Shown here one piece after another: positions 46,050 to 56,915 of a DNA stretch of 64,000 bases. The stretch's first letter is position 1. Each line of letters starts with the position of its first letter. The DNA is from Ligula intestinalis. Lineage: Eukaryota > Platyhelminthes > Cestoda > Diphyllobothriidea > Diphyllobothriidae. Both the position numbers and the translations under genes were made by a program. Location: contig JAYGXS010000007.1 of assembly GCA_036362985.1 (NCBI GenBank), positions 18,668,446 through 18,732,445 of the forward strand, read 5' to 3'. Below the pieces are notes generated by a model, which did not search any database, was not told where the DNA came from, and was given only the letters and a program-made list of their open reading frames with translations.

Positions 46050-49000
46050 AGGCGTTTCCGGTTGAAGAACTCTAGAAAGGATGTGTTTTTTCCGCCCGAT
46101 TACTCTCCTGCCGACAGCATGAAACGCCGCATGCTAGTTCTAGAATTGAGGGAACGCAGAATCAAAGGAGAACCGAATCTATTGATCTACAAGGACCAGA
46201 TAGTCGAAAGACATTCTGCTCCTCATGGACCAAACCGATTCGCATGACCGCGCAGCTACTCCAGTAGCCTGCGTTGGGGCTACAAATGGACCACGCAAGA
46301 ATTCAAAATTGACATTTATGTATACTTATGCACAAAGCTTAGTTTTAAAAATGGATAAACTAAGGATCAACTTATCAGACCTCCTTTCTGATGTTATTTC
46401 GATCATAGAAACGTGGTTGTCGGACCAGATTGACAATCGCGAGCTTGGAATACCCGGCTTTCAACTGTTCCGGAAAGAAAGAGACAATCGAAGAGGCGTA
46501 GGTGTAGCAACCTTCGTTAAGAATGGTTTGTATGTTTTTGAAAAAACGGTGAATCTGTCTTGTCAAGAAGTGGTATGATTGATTGTAAGAGCAATGGGTT
46601 CCCAAAGCCTTGATATCTTAACTGTCTACCAACCACCAAGGAACGATCCTGAGGCGGAGGCCCTATTGCTGGATGAGCTTAAAACCCACGCTATGCGATC
46701 AAATACCCTTATTGTTGGGGAATTCAATGCACCTACCATCAACTAGGGTTCCTCCTCAGCTGATTGCCCCGAATCGGCATTCGAGCACCAGCTCCTGAAT
46801 ATAACTCAATCCCTACTTCTCACCCAGCACGTCACATTTCCCACAAGAATTCGTGAGGGCCAGCGGATGAACTGCCTCGACCTTGTGCTCACTAAGTCGC
46901 TCAACAATATTGACATTGTGAATTGCTTACTCCCGCAAGGCCAGAATGACCATGTAGTTCTCATGTGGGAATACAGTTTATTTTCTTTGCCTGTCCAACC
47001 ACAAGACCTCCGACCTAATATTTGGCGTGGCGATTTCCAGCAAAGGAAACATGATCTCTGTTTCATAGACTGGGCATCCGATCTCTCTGACAATGTTGAA
47101 GAAGCTTGGGAACAGTTCAAAGGGATAGTCCATAACCTCATCTCTAGCCACTGTCCTATCACTCGCAAAAACTTATGAACAGGCCTCGCTGGTGGAGTCC
47201 GTCCTTAAAAACCGAAGTTAACAAGAAGAGAAAACTGTGGAAAAAGTCCCAAATTGACAGGTCACCTGAATCTCTAAATAGGTACAGAATCCAGAGGAAC
47301 CGGGTCAAACGTCTCATCGTCAGAGATTGACAGAAGTTCGAACAGGATCTGTTAAACCGAGCCATGATTAATCCCAAAGTCCTGAACATTTATCTACGAC
47401 AAGCACGTGGAACAAGGATCCTATACCCCTACTGCGAACTGCTGAAGGTGACGAAATCTCAGAGGACAAGGATAAAGCTGACCATCTCTCTCAGTTCTTC
47501 CGGTCCGTCGAGACGACTGAACCCGGTTTTTTATCCCACACTTATGAAGACGATTCGATTCCATTCATTGATACAGTCCTCTTCACCGAAGATAAAACTA
47601 GGAATGAGCTTCTAAATTTGAAAGATTCGACCTCCCCAGACCCCGATGCAATCCCGGCCAAGCTGTTGAAGGAGCTAGCTTCTGAAATGGCCAGGCCGCT
47701 AGCCTTATTCTTCCAGGCGTCATTTGTTATTGGCTGCCTACCATCTGATTGGAAGACAGCGACGATCACCCCCTTTTTCAAGAGTGGAAGCCGAGTTTCC
47801 GCAAATAATTACAGGCCGGTGAGCCTTACCTCCATTTGTTGCAAAACCATGGAAAAATCATTAGGAAGGCGTTGATGCAGTTCCTCGAGCAGAACCACCT
47901 CCTTTCCGATGCACAACACGGTTTTCACAGTGTTAGGTCCTGTCTTACGAATCTGCTATTCTCACTTGATCGCTGGACCAAAACACGTGACGAGGGCAAA
48001 ATGGTGCATGTGATCTACATTGACGTCAAAAAGACTTTCGACACCGTCCCTCATCAACGCCTGCTGCATAAGCTGCGCAGTGCAGGCATTCACGGGACCC
48101 TCTTCCTATGGATCCAAAACTTTTTGACAGGATGGTCACAAAGAGTCCAAGTCGGTCGCCAGCAGTCCTCGGGATTACCTGTGGTGAGTGGCGTCCCACA
48201 GGGCTCAGTTTTAGGTCTCGTATTTTTCCTCGTTTTCACCAACGACTGTGTCAGGGATCTAGACTGTGAAGTCACCTTGTTCGCCGATGAAATCAAATTA
48301 TGAAAATTTATCCAAAGTACGGCAGACGAAAACCATCTACAAGCCAACTTGAACAGATTGGAGGACTGGACAAAGCTTTGGCTAATGCCTTTCAATGTTA
48401 GTAAATGTAACTTTCTTCAAATCGGCAGGTGTAGAGCATCCTGCACGGAAGTCTATTCCTTAAATGGTACTCCACTGCAATAAGTTGAGAGTCAGAAGAA
48501 CTTAGGTGTGTGGATAGCTTCTTCACGCAAACCAACGCTGAACTGTACGAAGGCGGCGAAGTCGGCCAGATCTATGTTACAGCTGAGTAGACGAGCCTTT
48601 ATGGGGTTTGAAAGCGGCAGCTTTTCCAAAATCTTTGGAACCTTCATTCGGCCGCACCTGGAGTTCGCTATACAGGCATGGAGACCTTGGACTGTCAAAG
48701 ATAGTACTGTCTTAGAGAAGGTCCAGAGGCGAGCGACAAAGATGGTCAAAGGTCTAGGAACATTGCCTTATGAAAGCAGACTGTCCATTCTCGACCTATT
48801 TCCCCTTTCCTACAGACAACTCCGAGGGGACCTCATACTAACCTTCCGTATTATGAATAACCTGGATTGTTGTTTCGTTCCCGGTGATTTCTTTGCCCAG
48901 GCTAACACGCCAACTTTTTGCGGACATCCCCTTAAACCACGCCCCGGCAAAGCAACAGTTGACGGACGCAAATTCTTCTTTACCAACAGAGTAGTTTTAG

Positions 49001-49345
49001 CGTGGAACGCCCTTCCTGAAGAGTTTGTCCTCTCCACTTGCGTTAATTCATTTAAGGGTAGACTGGACATGCATCAAGCACAAATACAAACCAGGTACAG
49101 CACATGATACTGAACCACACTTATTGTATCACATACACTGCATCAAATCATACTTCTCGCGATTTGCGAGTTGTAATATATTTTCTGTCATATTTGTTAC
49201 GATTTGTCTCTGGTGACTTCCCGGAACATGTCATTGACGTAAATTTAAAATTTTTCTTTGTATTAATTTATTCCCTATCATCTTGTTACCAACAGGGAAA
49301 TCAAAGGCGTTTGCCTATCTTTCCCTCAATAAACTGATGCTGATA
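46050..49345 (+). mobile_element. CR1-like LINE (LINE-C), nearly complete ORF2, inactivated
   Basis: An ORF1 tail (46062-46247, RRMLVLELRERRIKGEPNLLIY) overlaps ORF2. The endonuclease covers 46300-47180 with IVGEFNAPT (Glu in place of the usual Asp), a stop at 46744, and GQNDHVVL. RT pieces are at 47618-47875 (SPDPDAIPAKLLKELAS), 47836-48303 (YIDVKKTFDTVPHQRL, GVPQGSVLG, FADEIKL) and 48508-49107 (thumb and C-terminus). The catalytic FADD reads FADE, and stops or frameshifts at 46576, 47176, 47870 and 48301 break the frame. The 3' end is TTTCCCTCAATAAACTGATGCTGATAC. Confidence 0.9.
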
Positions 49346-50094
49346 CTAAACGTTGCGTGAAAAAGTAAGAGCAGAGGTTTAGTCTGGTAATTTTCGTGCG
49401 CAGCTTCATTGCGTCTCCACGAAAACGAGGCAAGAGTGGCCATAAAAACATGTCTTCCAGGGGATGCTTCTGTTCAATGCCCTGTATTATCTTGTAAATT
49501 AAACTGAAATCATCTTGTTATTGCCTGTAACACAGGTGGAATATATTTAGGCATTCAGGTTTTTTCTGATAAGAGTGTTTGGTACTTCTTACTAGCTTTG
49601 TCGCAGGAAATCGCACTTTATTAAGACATATTTTATACGTTGCAAGCCGTAGCCGAGATGGCGAAAGAAGGTGCCGTAGACTTTAACAAAACGATTTTTG
49701 ATAGTGCGCAGTACTCCCGTGGCATTTTTTGCAGCCTTCATGCATTACTTTGATGATTTAGGTTACTTTGTATCCGCAAACCGAGAACCTCTCCGATGAT
49801 TCTATCGCAGGTTGAATGTCCCTGAATGCCTCAGCGTTTTGGTTAGATGAGCATTTGGTTGGACGCACAGGGAATAGGTCGGTCTCTCCCAGTACCAACT
49901 AGAAATAGGTTCGGGCAATCAAAGCTGTAGGAAAGATTGAAAAGAAAAACATCCCGGCACGGATGAATCTACCTGCACTTCAAATCCGCACATTCCTCAC
50001 AAATAATAAATTATACACAATTAAGGTTATTAACCCAAAACTGATCGATGAACTTGCATCACCTGTTGTCAATATGCCCGATCTGTACCGACAG
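49346..50094. other. No recognised gene
   Basis: Non-coding between LINE-C and a SINE. No repeat match was noticed. Confidence 0.4.
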
Positions 50095-50245
50095 GACAAG
50101 GAGCCTTTGGAGCAGTGAGTTAGAACTTTGGACTTAGAATAATCGGGTCATGAGTTCGAGTCTCGGGTGCTCCACTAGTTGGAGTTGGCATGGCTGGCTG
50201 ATGACGCCTAATGAGACAGAAATTGCCACTTAAGTCTAACTTGTC
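50095..50245 (+). mobile_element. tRNA-like SINE (SINE2) copy
   Basis: The tRNA-like head runs about 50100-50175: GGAGCAGTGAGTTAGAAC as a decayed A-box region, GAGTTCGAGTCTC as B box, GGTGCTCC end. It is followed by the hammerhead-like module at 50192-50236 and the conserved tail start AAGTCTAACTTGTCC. The order head then module matches the better copies at 7050-7172 and 62260-62385. Confidence 0.65.
50192..50236 (+). ncRNA. Hammerhead-like module in SINE
   Basis: The core CTGATGA (50198-50204) and GAAA (50219-50222) are intact. Helix II is decayed (CGCC...GACA). Helix III reads ATTGCCAC and helix I GGCTGG/TAAGTC pairs only partly. Probably inactive. Confidence 0.45.
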
Positions 50246-50734
50246 CTTGAAGTTTATGTTGGTCTGAGGATACAACGATCCGCTGTAGGGCCGCTGGCGC
50301 GGCAAGAGAGCGAGCAGGACGGGATGAGTGAGTTCTGTGAAGTTCTACTCGGCCGAGCACGGATAGACAGTTGCTGTTTCAGGCTAAACCCAAGTTAGTG
50401 TACAGTGCGCGGAGACCTTCTTAGTTTGAATCAGGACCCACTTGGTGATTGATACTGTTCGTGCCGGAAAACCAAGCTTCGAGAAATTATCTGGCCTGCT
50501 TTGTGCTAGCTGTTGCGACCCCTTTAGTTCTATCCTGATTTAAGCTGTGGTCCCAATCCATGCCATGCTCAAACACGAGGGACAGTGGATCGCGTCTTCG
50601 GATGGCAGCTTATGTTCATTTATGCAGACTCGAGTTTTTGACCTTTATGACCTATGTAAATGCAATGGAAACTAGCAAACGGAATGCGAGGAATGACATT
50701 AGGTTTTTGCTCTTTCGGTAAGTTGTCTTTAACG

Positions 50735-50930
50735 TGAGGTGTGACTGGTTGACGACGGCCAGTAAGCCAGAAATGGTCATTAGCTGCCATCGGCCCGTTA
50801 CACCCAACCTCAAGCGGTGCCCCAACCGAGGCTCGAACTTTTGATCAACAGTCTAATGCCCCAATCCTTGCGCCTTGAGCTCGTTGTCTTATCGGTTAAG
50901 ATCGGGAGGTATTGACATTTGTTGCTTACT
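50735..50930 (-). mobile_element. tRNA-like SINE (SINE2) copy with inverted module
   Basis: The minus-strand tRNA-like head is at about 50890-50815 (GTTCGAGCCTCGG as B box), preceded by the leader CAATACCTCCCGATC. It is followed by a short module remnant (CCGATGGCAGCTAAT) and then by a plus-strand hammerhead-like module at 50743-50787. Two opposed modules therefore meet back to back, as at 6961-7172 and 62174-62412. Confidence 0.55.
50743..50787 (+). ncRNA. Hammerhead-like module in SINE
   Basis: GACTGG, then TTGACGA (first core base T instead of C), helix II GGCC-AGTA-AGCC (three pairs plus a C-A mismatch), GAAA (50770-50773), helix III ATGG/TCAT, then T at the cleavage position (50781). 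The 3' strand AGCTGC no longer pairs with GACTGG. Confidence 0.45.
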
Positions 50931-51526
50931 GTTGCTGGCAGGGCTCAAGAAGGAGCCCCAATGCAAAGTGACTCGAGTCCGTTCAGCTGACGATCACTTA
51001 ACTTTAATCAACGAGGCTTCTATTCCTCTGCTTCTGCTGTTTGATTCTAACTTGGCATTCGGTCGAGGCCTTGTCCTACGCGCGACCACTGGCAAGATCA
51101 TAGCACCAAGTGTCACGGAGTTAATCATGGTCAGCTCATGTAGACAATCATAACGGCTCCTATGCTGAATAGTAACTTGCATAAACAGCTTCTGTAAATG
51201 AGCGAACGGAACAGTTCGCGTTTCAGTTGTTTGCATGGGGTAAAGGAGGAAGCTTGTCGAGCGTCGGAACCATCGATTTATTATCTTTAACTGTCAAATT
51301 CATACAGTAGTTCATCGTCAGGGGTATGAATAGAAACCAAAAGTGGGCAAACCCTCTTGATAATTAAGTTGGCTTATACTCATTCTCGTGGATTATAGAT
51401 AATTGCTTAGAAATTCTGCCTGAGTAGTTAACTTACTGTATTTGTAATGGTGGATGCCATAAGTGCGGTAGGCCGAGCGAGCGTGCGTGTAAATCGACTC
51501 ACCTGTGATTAAATTTAAGGATTTCA
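50931..51526. other. No recognised gene
   Basis: The 92-codon frame at 50875-51153 overlaps the SINE and has no motif. Confidence 0.35.
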
Positions 51527-51630
51527 GTGTGCCTTCGTGGCTCAAATGGTAAAGCATTGGCTGTGATTAAAACCTTTAAATCCTGCTTAAGCCATGAATT
51601 TTCAAAAATTGGTTCAACTGAATAAACTAA
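51527..51630 (+). mobile_element. Diverged SINE1 copy
   Basis: TTCGTGGCTCAAATGGTAAAGCATTGGCT resembles the SINE1 head (GTAGCTTAGCGGTAGAGCATTAGCCT), and GGTTCAACTGAATAAACT resembles its tail (GGGTCAACTCAAATTAAGC). The B box has decayed (TTTAAATCCTGC). An old copy. Confidence 0.5.
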
Positions 51631-51714
51631 TTTTTCCGATACTCGACAGCTTTCTTATTTATCCATGCTTCCGAGAAGGATTTACGCTTCACGTTTCCTC
51701 ATTTTTAATTTTGG

Positions 51715-52044
51715 TAAGGTTTCCTTGAAAGGCCGCCTGCGGACCGTGTGAAGTGCGCCCCTCAGGCTATCGGGCACCTTATTTTAGGGGAGAGGACGGA
51801 CAGGGCATATCAGAGAACAAATAAGATCGTAATATTTCTGTAAAATAAAAAAGCTACGAGGACTAGTTGGGCCACCTGCTTCAACCTTTGGAGAAGACGC
51901 TGAAATGGGCTTTAGTATGGTCGCTACCCACCGCCCGACCAACAGTGACCGCGTGTATGTAGGGGGGGCGTATCCTAACCTCGGGCGAGATTATTGAGGT
52001 ATATATTCTAGTGGTACCAGCAAAAACAACTAGAAAAAAGGTTA
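51715..52044 (+). repeat. 330-bp direct repeat, partner at 53995-54335
   Basis: Shared ordered words: AGGCCGCCTG, ATTTTAGGGGAGA, GAACAAATAAGAT, TGTAAAATAAAAA.GCTACGA, CGCGTGTATGT and GGGCGAG.T.ATTGAGGTA. The family is not known. The two copies flank the 13-bp array, the telomere-like block and a SINE1. Confidence 0.6.
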
Positions 52045-52122
52045 AGCATAGGGGCTGAGCATAGGGGCTAAGCATAGGGGCTTAGCATAGGGGCTAAGCA
52101 TACGGGCCAAGCATAGGGGCTG
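52045..52122 (+). repeat. 13-bp tandem repeat, six units
   Basis: Six consecutive 13-bp units of AGCATAGGGGCT(A/G/T), with two substitutions in the fifth unit. It starts right after the direct-repeat copy. Confidence 0.9.
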
Positions 52123-52739
52123 CACCACTCAGCCAGCAGTGAGACCTTTTCAATGAGTGCATGCGAACTTGCTAGCGGCGGGCAGAATCTGTCATTGAGG
52201 TCGCTCAAGTTAGATTTGCTGAACAGAATCTTAAGGTGTGCGGGTTCCTGTCTCTAACACTCCGGTCAAGAGCGTTCAATCTTGTCAGCCTTCTGTTTTG
52301 TCCTCACTTGCACTATGCAGGCAAGAAATGAAGACACTTTATATTACACTGGAGAAGTAAACAGAGGCACGTGAGCCTGCCAGCTCCTTGGTTTTTTGGG
52401 CTTCGAAATCGTCTAACGCACAGCATGAAATCGTCGTGCCCCAGAGGAGTAGTTCGCTTCAATAGAACGATTTCTACGCAGACATACTGTCAAGACCATT
52501 TGTAAAGGTAATAGCTTCTTGAATGTATGCCATATTTTATGCATATTTTGAAAATCTAAATCAGACCCTCCTGACATTCTTGATTTGTGCGCTACTGGCT
52601 TCACCAGATTTTTGAATCAACGCTGCAACAATGCAATCGTGACTGTGGAAAGAAGGATAAGGATTACTTGTATGGGGTCACTTAAATAGGCCATGGGTAA
52701 AAGAACCACCCATCCTACATGCGGCCCCGCACCAAATTC
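52123..52739. other. No recognised gene
   Basis: Non-coding. GAACTTGCTAGC near 52167 resembles the dispersed word at 5480 and 34530. Confidence 0.35.
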
Positions 52740-52935
52740 CGGGAAATTAGGATTAGGGTTAGGGTGAAGGTTAGGACTAAGTTTAGGGTTAGGTTACGGG
52801 TCAAGGTCAGAGTTGGGGGTTAGGGCCAGGATTATGTTAGAGGTTGGGGTTTGGGTTCGTGTCAACCGGAGGGTTTTGGTTTGGGGTAGGGCTAGGGCTA
52901 GGGCTAGGTTAAGATTAAGGTTAGAGTTTGGTTTT
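52740..52935 (+). repeat. Degenerate interstitial telomere-like (TTAGGG) array
   Basis: About 195 bp dominated by TTAGGG and one-base variants (TTAGGA, TAGGGC, TTGGGG, TTAGAG), with GGATTAGGGTTAGGGTGAAG at the start and three GGGCTA in a row near 52890. TTAGGG is the usual flatworm telomere repeat. The array is interstitial and decayed. Confidence 0.8.
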
Positions 52936-52950
52936 ACGTTAATATTACCG

Positions 52951-53116
52951 TTATTAAGTTGGTTTGGCAGATTTGCTTAATTTGAGTTGACCCAAGTGTG
53001 AAAAACTCTAGGCGTTTGGCGGGATTTGAACCCGCGCATCAGAGAAAGCCTTTGCCGGAGGCTAACGCTCTACCGCTAAGCTACAAACGCCCGCTTCACG
53101 CCATGAGTTTAATCAC
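52951..53116 (-). mobile_element. tRNA-derived SINE (SINE1), second copy
   Basis: Same length (166 bp) and nearly the same sequence as 22433-22598, in opposite orientation. The tRNA-like head is at 53012-53090 (79 nt): acceptor GCGTTTG/CAAACGC fully paired, T arm GCGGG/CCCGC fully paired with TTCAAAT, anticodon-arm AGCCT/AGGCT with loop CCGGCAA. Position 33 is C rather than U and three bases separate the D and anticodon stems, so it is a tRNA-derived head rather than a working tRNA. It begins 15 bp after the telomere-like array; no target duplication is clear. Confidence 0.85.
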
Positions 53117-53994
53117 GAAGATAGTGCAATGCTTTGAATCCTATTTCGCGATTACTTCGAATTTCCGCTGCTACTGCTTTGGGTACCAAAAGCATGTTGG
53201 TAAATGGTATGAGCCTAGGCCTGCAATTCCAAGAAAAATCCGGTCAAACGGTTGCTCGTATGCGTAGGAAAGATAGGGATGTTGCATGCATCTGGTAAAC
53301 CTACTACCGTCAATAGTCAATAAAAGCTCGAATTGGTACACGCAGCGTCACAGGCGCTATGTCGGTAAGTGCTATGAGCTTAGGCTTAGGCCTGCAGTTC
53401 ACTTGAAAGACTAAATCTGAACAGTACGCTGGCCGGTTTTACTGGCTTCCTATGTGATTATATTTCGACCCTCGGCTAAATTCATTTACAGGTTGATATC
53501 GACCCAGTGTCTTGGTTTTATTTACCCCTTTGCATTTCACGCTTCTGTTTTTGTCAAGGCCGACAACTGCGCTGGATTAAAGGGATACTTAGTAATGCAG
53601 AACGCGCATCTTACACGGGGGACAGACACAAAGCATAAGACCACCTAACCGTTGCATCCGGGCTGCCCTGGAAAGCAAAAGTTTAGGTGTGGGCACAAGA
53701 CTATGTACTTAAAAGTCGGCAACAGAAAAAAATGAGAAATTTTGTTCTCAGCGCAAGTTGATTATGCAAAAGGTTACATGCATATAGAACGGCCGGAAAG
53801 TCGAGCCCGAGGTGGGCTTAATAGCCGGCAACTACTGTGCTGATAATCACTGGCAAACCGGCATTGACGCATGCACGAATACTTTGAAATAATAATGAAA
53901 AACCTTAGGCGAATTTGCTGCTTAAAAGAAATATAAAATGTTAATCTTCTGGCAATTCTGTTTCTTAATTACGCATTAACGGAAATTATATTGA
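53117..53994. other. No gene; contains repeat related to 2686-3450
   Basis: 53860-53990 matches the old repeat at 2686-3450. The frame at 53454-53648 has no motif. Confidence 0.4.
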
Positions 53995-54335
53995 AAAAAA
54001 GTGGTAGGAGTACCTCGTGGGGCCGCCTGAGAAGCGCGCAAAGTGCACTCTTCCGTCTTTCGGGCTCAGGATTTTAGGGGAGATTTCGGGTGGGGCATTT
54101 CAGGGAACAAATAAGATTGCAATTATTTTGTAAAATAAAAACGCTACGAAGGTAAGTTGGAGCGCATACTCAAACCTTGGGCGGGGGCACTGAAGAATGC
54201 TTTAATATCATCGCTAACTCTCCACCGGACCAACGGCTAGCGCGTGTATGTCGGTGGAGTGTGCCCCAACCTTGGGCGAGGTCATTGAGGTACATTGTCC
54301 AGTGTTACCACCAACACTAACTAGAAAAGGGTTAA
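53995..54335 (+). repeat. 330-bp direct repeat, partner of 51715-52044
   Basis: See 51715-52044. This copy reads GGGGCCGCCTGAGAAG... through GGGCGAGGTCATTGAGGTAC and ends near ACTAGAAAAGGGTTAA. Confidence 0.6.
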
Positions 54336-54756
54336 CGCGGTAAAAAAGTGGGAAGATTATGGAAATTACCCTACTTAAAATTTGTAAGTAAGCGATTGTT
54401 CCCGTGGTTAATTTAAAAGGCCAACTTTGCTTAATATACTGACTAAAGCGGTTTTTGTATGCGGCGGCCTTCCGAGGACCACTCTGCAGTTCAATGTCAT
54501 AATTGAATCCCGGCTGAATCGATGGATGGCGTTAGGAAACTGGAAGATGATAGGTAATTCAACCTACTTAAAGATTTAAGTAGGTGGCTACAATATATAG
54601 GGACCTTTCGAAGATCCCGCTTGGAATCCTTACCAAAAAAGTACCTTTTCAATAGTTATATTTAGTAAGATAACTACTTATCTCCTTTTCTAAGGTAATA
54701 AATATTCAGTTTTGATTAACGTCCCGAGTCTATGACGCGATAAAACAAACTGCAGT

Positions 54757-54817
54757 CCAGTCAGGTTAGGTTTATTCAGGGAAATCTAGGTAAACACCTT
54801 TGAACTCCCTATTGGTA
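54757..54817 (-). mobile_element. LINE-C 3' tail fragment
   Basis: On the minus strand: GGGAGTTCAAAGGTGTTTACC, TTTCCCTGAATAAACC, then AACCTGACTGG. It matches 49281-49345 and 37140-37215. Only about 60 bp long. Confidence 0.55.
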
Positions 54818-55084
54818 CAGAACAGCTATGAAATGCATTGGTTCAGCAGAACATGTGGCGTTGCCAGTAATAGAACTTGTATTGCTACGTTCTGTGACAG
54901 AAGACATCATGCATTGGCAAAAATAATTTTTAAAACCGAAATCGTCCCCTGTTTCAGAAAAACAATGCGATACCTTAAACTTATTTTCACCTGATTTTTC
55001 TCAAATTAAAACTAGATTAGGAAGACAGATTGTCAAGCGCTGGATTCATTTGTTTAGTATCCTCAGCTTTTGAACTCCTACAGG

Positions 55085-56420
55085 ATTCTATCGTCAGAGA
55101 TAAAAAACAGCAACATAAAGGAGGCTAAGTATAATGTGCATGCACGCAGAACTGATCCTAGAAGAACTAGAAAACACCACCTTCACCCAACATAAGCCCG
55201 TCTTTTGGCGTCGTTAGGTTGACGACACGTTGGTTATCATCAGGAAGACACATGCTGCAAAACTTCAATTACTTGCTCGATGGAATCTTTCCTGTAAAAC
55301 AATTCACGAGGGAAGAAGAACAGGAGCAGCAGCTGCCTTTCCTTGATGTCCTCGTCATTAGAACGCCAAACGATTAAATAGAGACGATGGTTTAAATGGG
55401 AGCAACGAACACAACAGAATTTGTCAGTTTTCACAGCAACCATCCAGTTGATCATAAAGAAAGCAGTGTAAACCGCTCTCTAAATGGATTCAGACTAGCT
55501 GCAGTAGGTTGGAGGAAAAGCTACACGGGGCCCGATATCTCCACGACCAATTTATGCGGAACGGTTATCCAAAAGCATGTATAAACCGGTGCCCATCCGT
55601 TCGGCCCCGGAGGACCCAAAAGGCAGAACCACCGAGTATATGGCATGACGTCTGAGAATCGACTGAGCACATCGCTGCACGAGTAGGTGTCAGAATTGCA
55701 CACAGACCCAAAGCTACCATGCGCAGCGGGTCAATAAAAATACAAGACCGGCTTACTCCCACTGAACAATTCGAGGTAGTTTATCGTATCCCATGCATAA
55801 GCTGTCCTTGTAACTATGCAGGACAAAATAAATGCATGCTCGGATCGTGCATGCATGTACAGCGCGGCGACACATTATCAAAAGTTGTAGCTCATACCTA
55901 TGAAACAGGCCATGAGTTCAAGTTCACTGCCGTTAAATTACTCGCCTACACCGAAAACCAGACGAGCAAAGAACTGATTGAAGCCTGGTCCATAGACAAG
56001 AATTCAGTCAGCCGATATACTGAATTGGCGCCAGCATACAGAGCCTTACGCAATCACGTAAAGGCACGCCCAGGTATCCACCAAAGTTAATTGGCCAACA
56101 TCGTCAATAATCACCACCATTTTCGTTAGTGGCACCCTGATGAACGTCTTCATCACTGATGGTTAATTACCCCATACCTCCATAATTCTCCCCTCTCCGC
56201 CTTTTTTCATCACTGTTTCTTACCCCTTACGACCCCTGGCAGTTGATTGGTGTACGCACACTATAATAAGCCTCCTTGTTGCTGTTGTTTCTTATCTCAG
56301 ACGATAGACTCCTGCAAGAGTTCGAAAGCTCAAGATAATAAACAAATTGAAGCGGTGCTTGACAATCTTTCTTCCTTATCCATGCAAATCCCTGGAACGC
56401 GAACGTTTTCATTCATTCAT
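55085..56420 (+). mobile_element. Penelope-like element: RT palm remnant, GIY-YIG domain and terminal motif
   Basis: RT residues read ELILEELENTTFT...FWRR, stop, VDDTLVII (55140-55250). The region to 55700 is frame-broken. The intact frame 55719-56090 carries the endonuclease: FEVVYRIPCISCPCNYAGQN, HTYETGHEFKFTAVKLLAY, ELIEAWSI. The YIG motif reads YAG. The 3' UTR holds the best-preserved PLE hammerhead-like motif (56292-56338), followed by AATAAAC and AATCCCTGGAACGCGAACG, which parallels the end at 61740-61845 (minus). Truncated and degenerate. Confidence 0.8.
56292..56338 (+). ncRNA. PLE hammerhead-like motif, well preserved
   Basis: Helix I TTATCT (56292-56297) pairs with AGATAA (56333-56338), six pairs. 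Core CAGACGA (56298-56304) differs from CTGANGA at one base, and one extra T follows. Helix II GACTC/GAGTT closes a CTGCAA-type loop. GAAA is at 56324-56327, helix III is the AGCT palindrome (56327-56330), and C56331 is the expected cleavage base. One extra A precedes the 3' strand of helix I. Confidence 0.6.
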
Positions 56421-56760
56421 AAGACTAGATTTTTCGGTTGTGAAAGTGATATATTATAAGCTTTTCTTGCTTATATTTGGGTTCTCCCATAGCATAACGC
56501 ATATAAATAAAAGGTTTGATTCTGTCGTACTTATTACCATAGGAAAGTTCTTTGATATCAGATGCCTCCAATTTTGCCCAAAAAGATGCCTTTTAGTACA
56601 TAGGTGTACTCCGGTCTGTTCCAGGATACACCAACGCTGGCTGTTTGGTCAGACGAGGGACCTGACACTTCAAGTTTTTCTCAAGGACGAAACAATTATG
56701 TTACTTGCTACGTTTAAGTAACCAATGTATTACCGGCAAACGTTAGTGCTGCAGGATACG
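56421..56760. other. No recognised gene
   Basis: The 124-codon frame at 56347-56721 starts inside the PLE end and has no motif. Confidence 0.35.
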
Positions 56761-56915
56761 CGTATTACTAGCTTATTAGCTGTCGTCAGCTGCAGTTACC
56801 TGACTCCAGTATAGCCACAGAAACTGCCACTACACTCGAGTTTCGAACACGCGACCAGTAAGCTGGAGATGAACGTTCTATCCACTGAGCCATCGGGTCG
56901 ACGTCTTGCCTTTTA
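56761..56915 (-). mobile_element. tRNA-like SINE (SINE2) copy, decayed
   Basis: On the minus strand the tRNA-like head runs about 56910-56835 (CCGATGGCTCAGTGG as A box, GTGTTCGAAACTC as B box), followed by a decayed hammerhead-like module (CTGACGA complement at 56783-56789, helix II AGCT-AATA-AGCT, GTAA instead of GAAA). Confidence 0.55.
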
